Shown here one piece after another: positions 12,470-12,516 of a stretch of DNA of 12,516 nucleotides. The stretch comes from JBOFCO01 sp051646105 (GTDB lineage: Bacteria > Pseudomonadota > Alphaproteobacteria > Rhodobacterales > Rhodobacteraceae): assembly GCA_051646105.1 (NCBI GenBank), contig JBOFCO010000237.1, forward strand, positions 1 through 12,516. The letters run 5' to 3'. The position numbers were made by a program, and so were the translations under genes. Position 1 is the first letter of the stretch. Each line of letters opens with the position of its first letter. The notes under the pieces are model-generated. The model was not told where the DNA came from. It saw only the letters and a list, made by a program, of their open reading frames with translations, and searched no databases.

Positions 12470-12516
12470 ATGCACCAAAAAAGGGGATTCTGCATCACTT
12501 TCGTTCTGGTTGTGGG

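Noticed and set aside
1..12516. Defence systems, mobile elements, CRISPR arrays, tRNA or rRNA genes
   Set aside because: No transposase, integrase, nuclease-effector cassette, spaced direct-repeat array or RNA-gene structure was found; composition is even and the genes are core or metabolic.

Overview
The window is a GC-rich stretch of an alphaproteobacterial chromosome, most likely from Rhodobacteraceae (Rhodobacter/Cereibacter/Paracoccus-like). The main reason is the minus-strand order petP-petR-xseB-ispA-dxs: PetP/PetR are a MarR/OmpR-type regulator pair known from Rhodobacter, and xseB-ispA-dxs is a common isoprenoid-supply cluster in this order. The style of the ilvE-type aminotransferase and the EamA transporter also fits. 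No RNA genes, CRISPR arrays, transposases, phage genes or integration scars were found. Genes are tightly packed with short intergenic gaps, and no gene-free stretch exceeds about 140 bases.

Left block (2-4553, plus strand): a carbohydrate-catabolic operon that enters from outside the window. In order it holds the C-terminal half of a ROK-family protein fused to a P-loop (AAA_33-like) kinase domain, a class I DhnA/FbaB-type aldolase, a Gfo/Idh/MocA NAD(P)-dependent oxidoreductase, a cupin D-lyxose-isomerase-family sugar isomerase and a PfkB-family sugar kinase. The last four genes are 4 nt apart or joined by ATGA overlaps. The enzyme set reads as oxidise or release, isomerise, phosphorylate, cleave. 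The actual sugar cannot be told from sequence, and this is the best candidate for an undescribed pathway in the window.

Middle (4554-5824): a stand-alone GFA/Mss4-fold zinc protein (+) converges on a small exported ankyrin-repeat protein (-).

Right-centre block (5825-10162, minus strand): petP, petR, xseB, ispA and dxs, probably read from a sigma-70-like promoter at 10187-10215. petP/petR and xseB/ispA overlap. A nested palindrome sits in the only sizeable gap, between petR and xseB. XseB is the small subunit of exonuclease VII; IspA and Dxs supply C15 prenyl diphosphate and the first MEP-pathway intermediate.

Right end (10317-12516): a branched-chain aminotransferase gene (ilvE, +) diverges from petP across a 154-bp region rich in inverted and direct repeats. 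It converges on an EamA/DMT-family transporter (-), with a strong hairpin between the two stop codons. A 64-codon unknown gene (-) with an excellent ribosome binding site and an 18-bp inverted repeat upstream closes the window.
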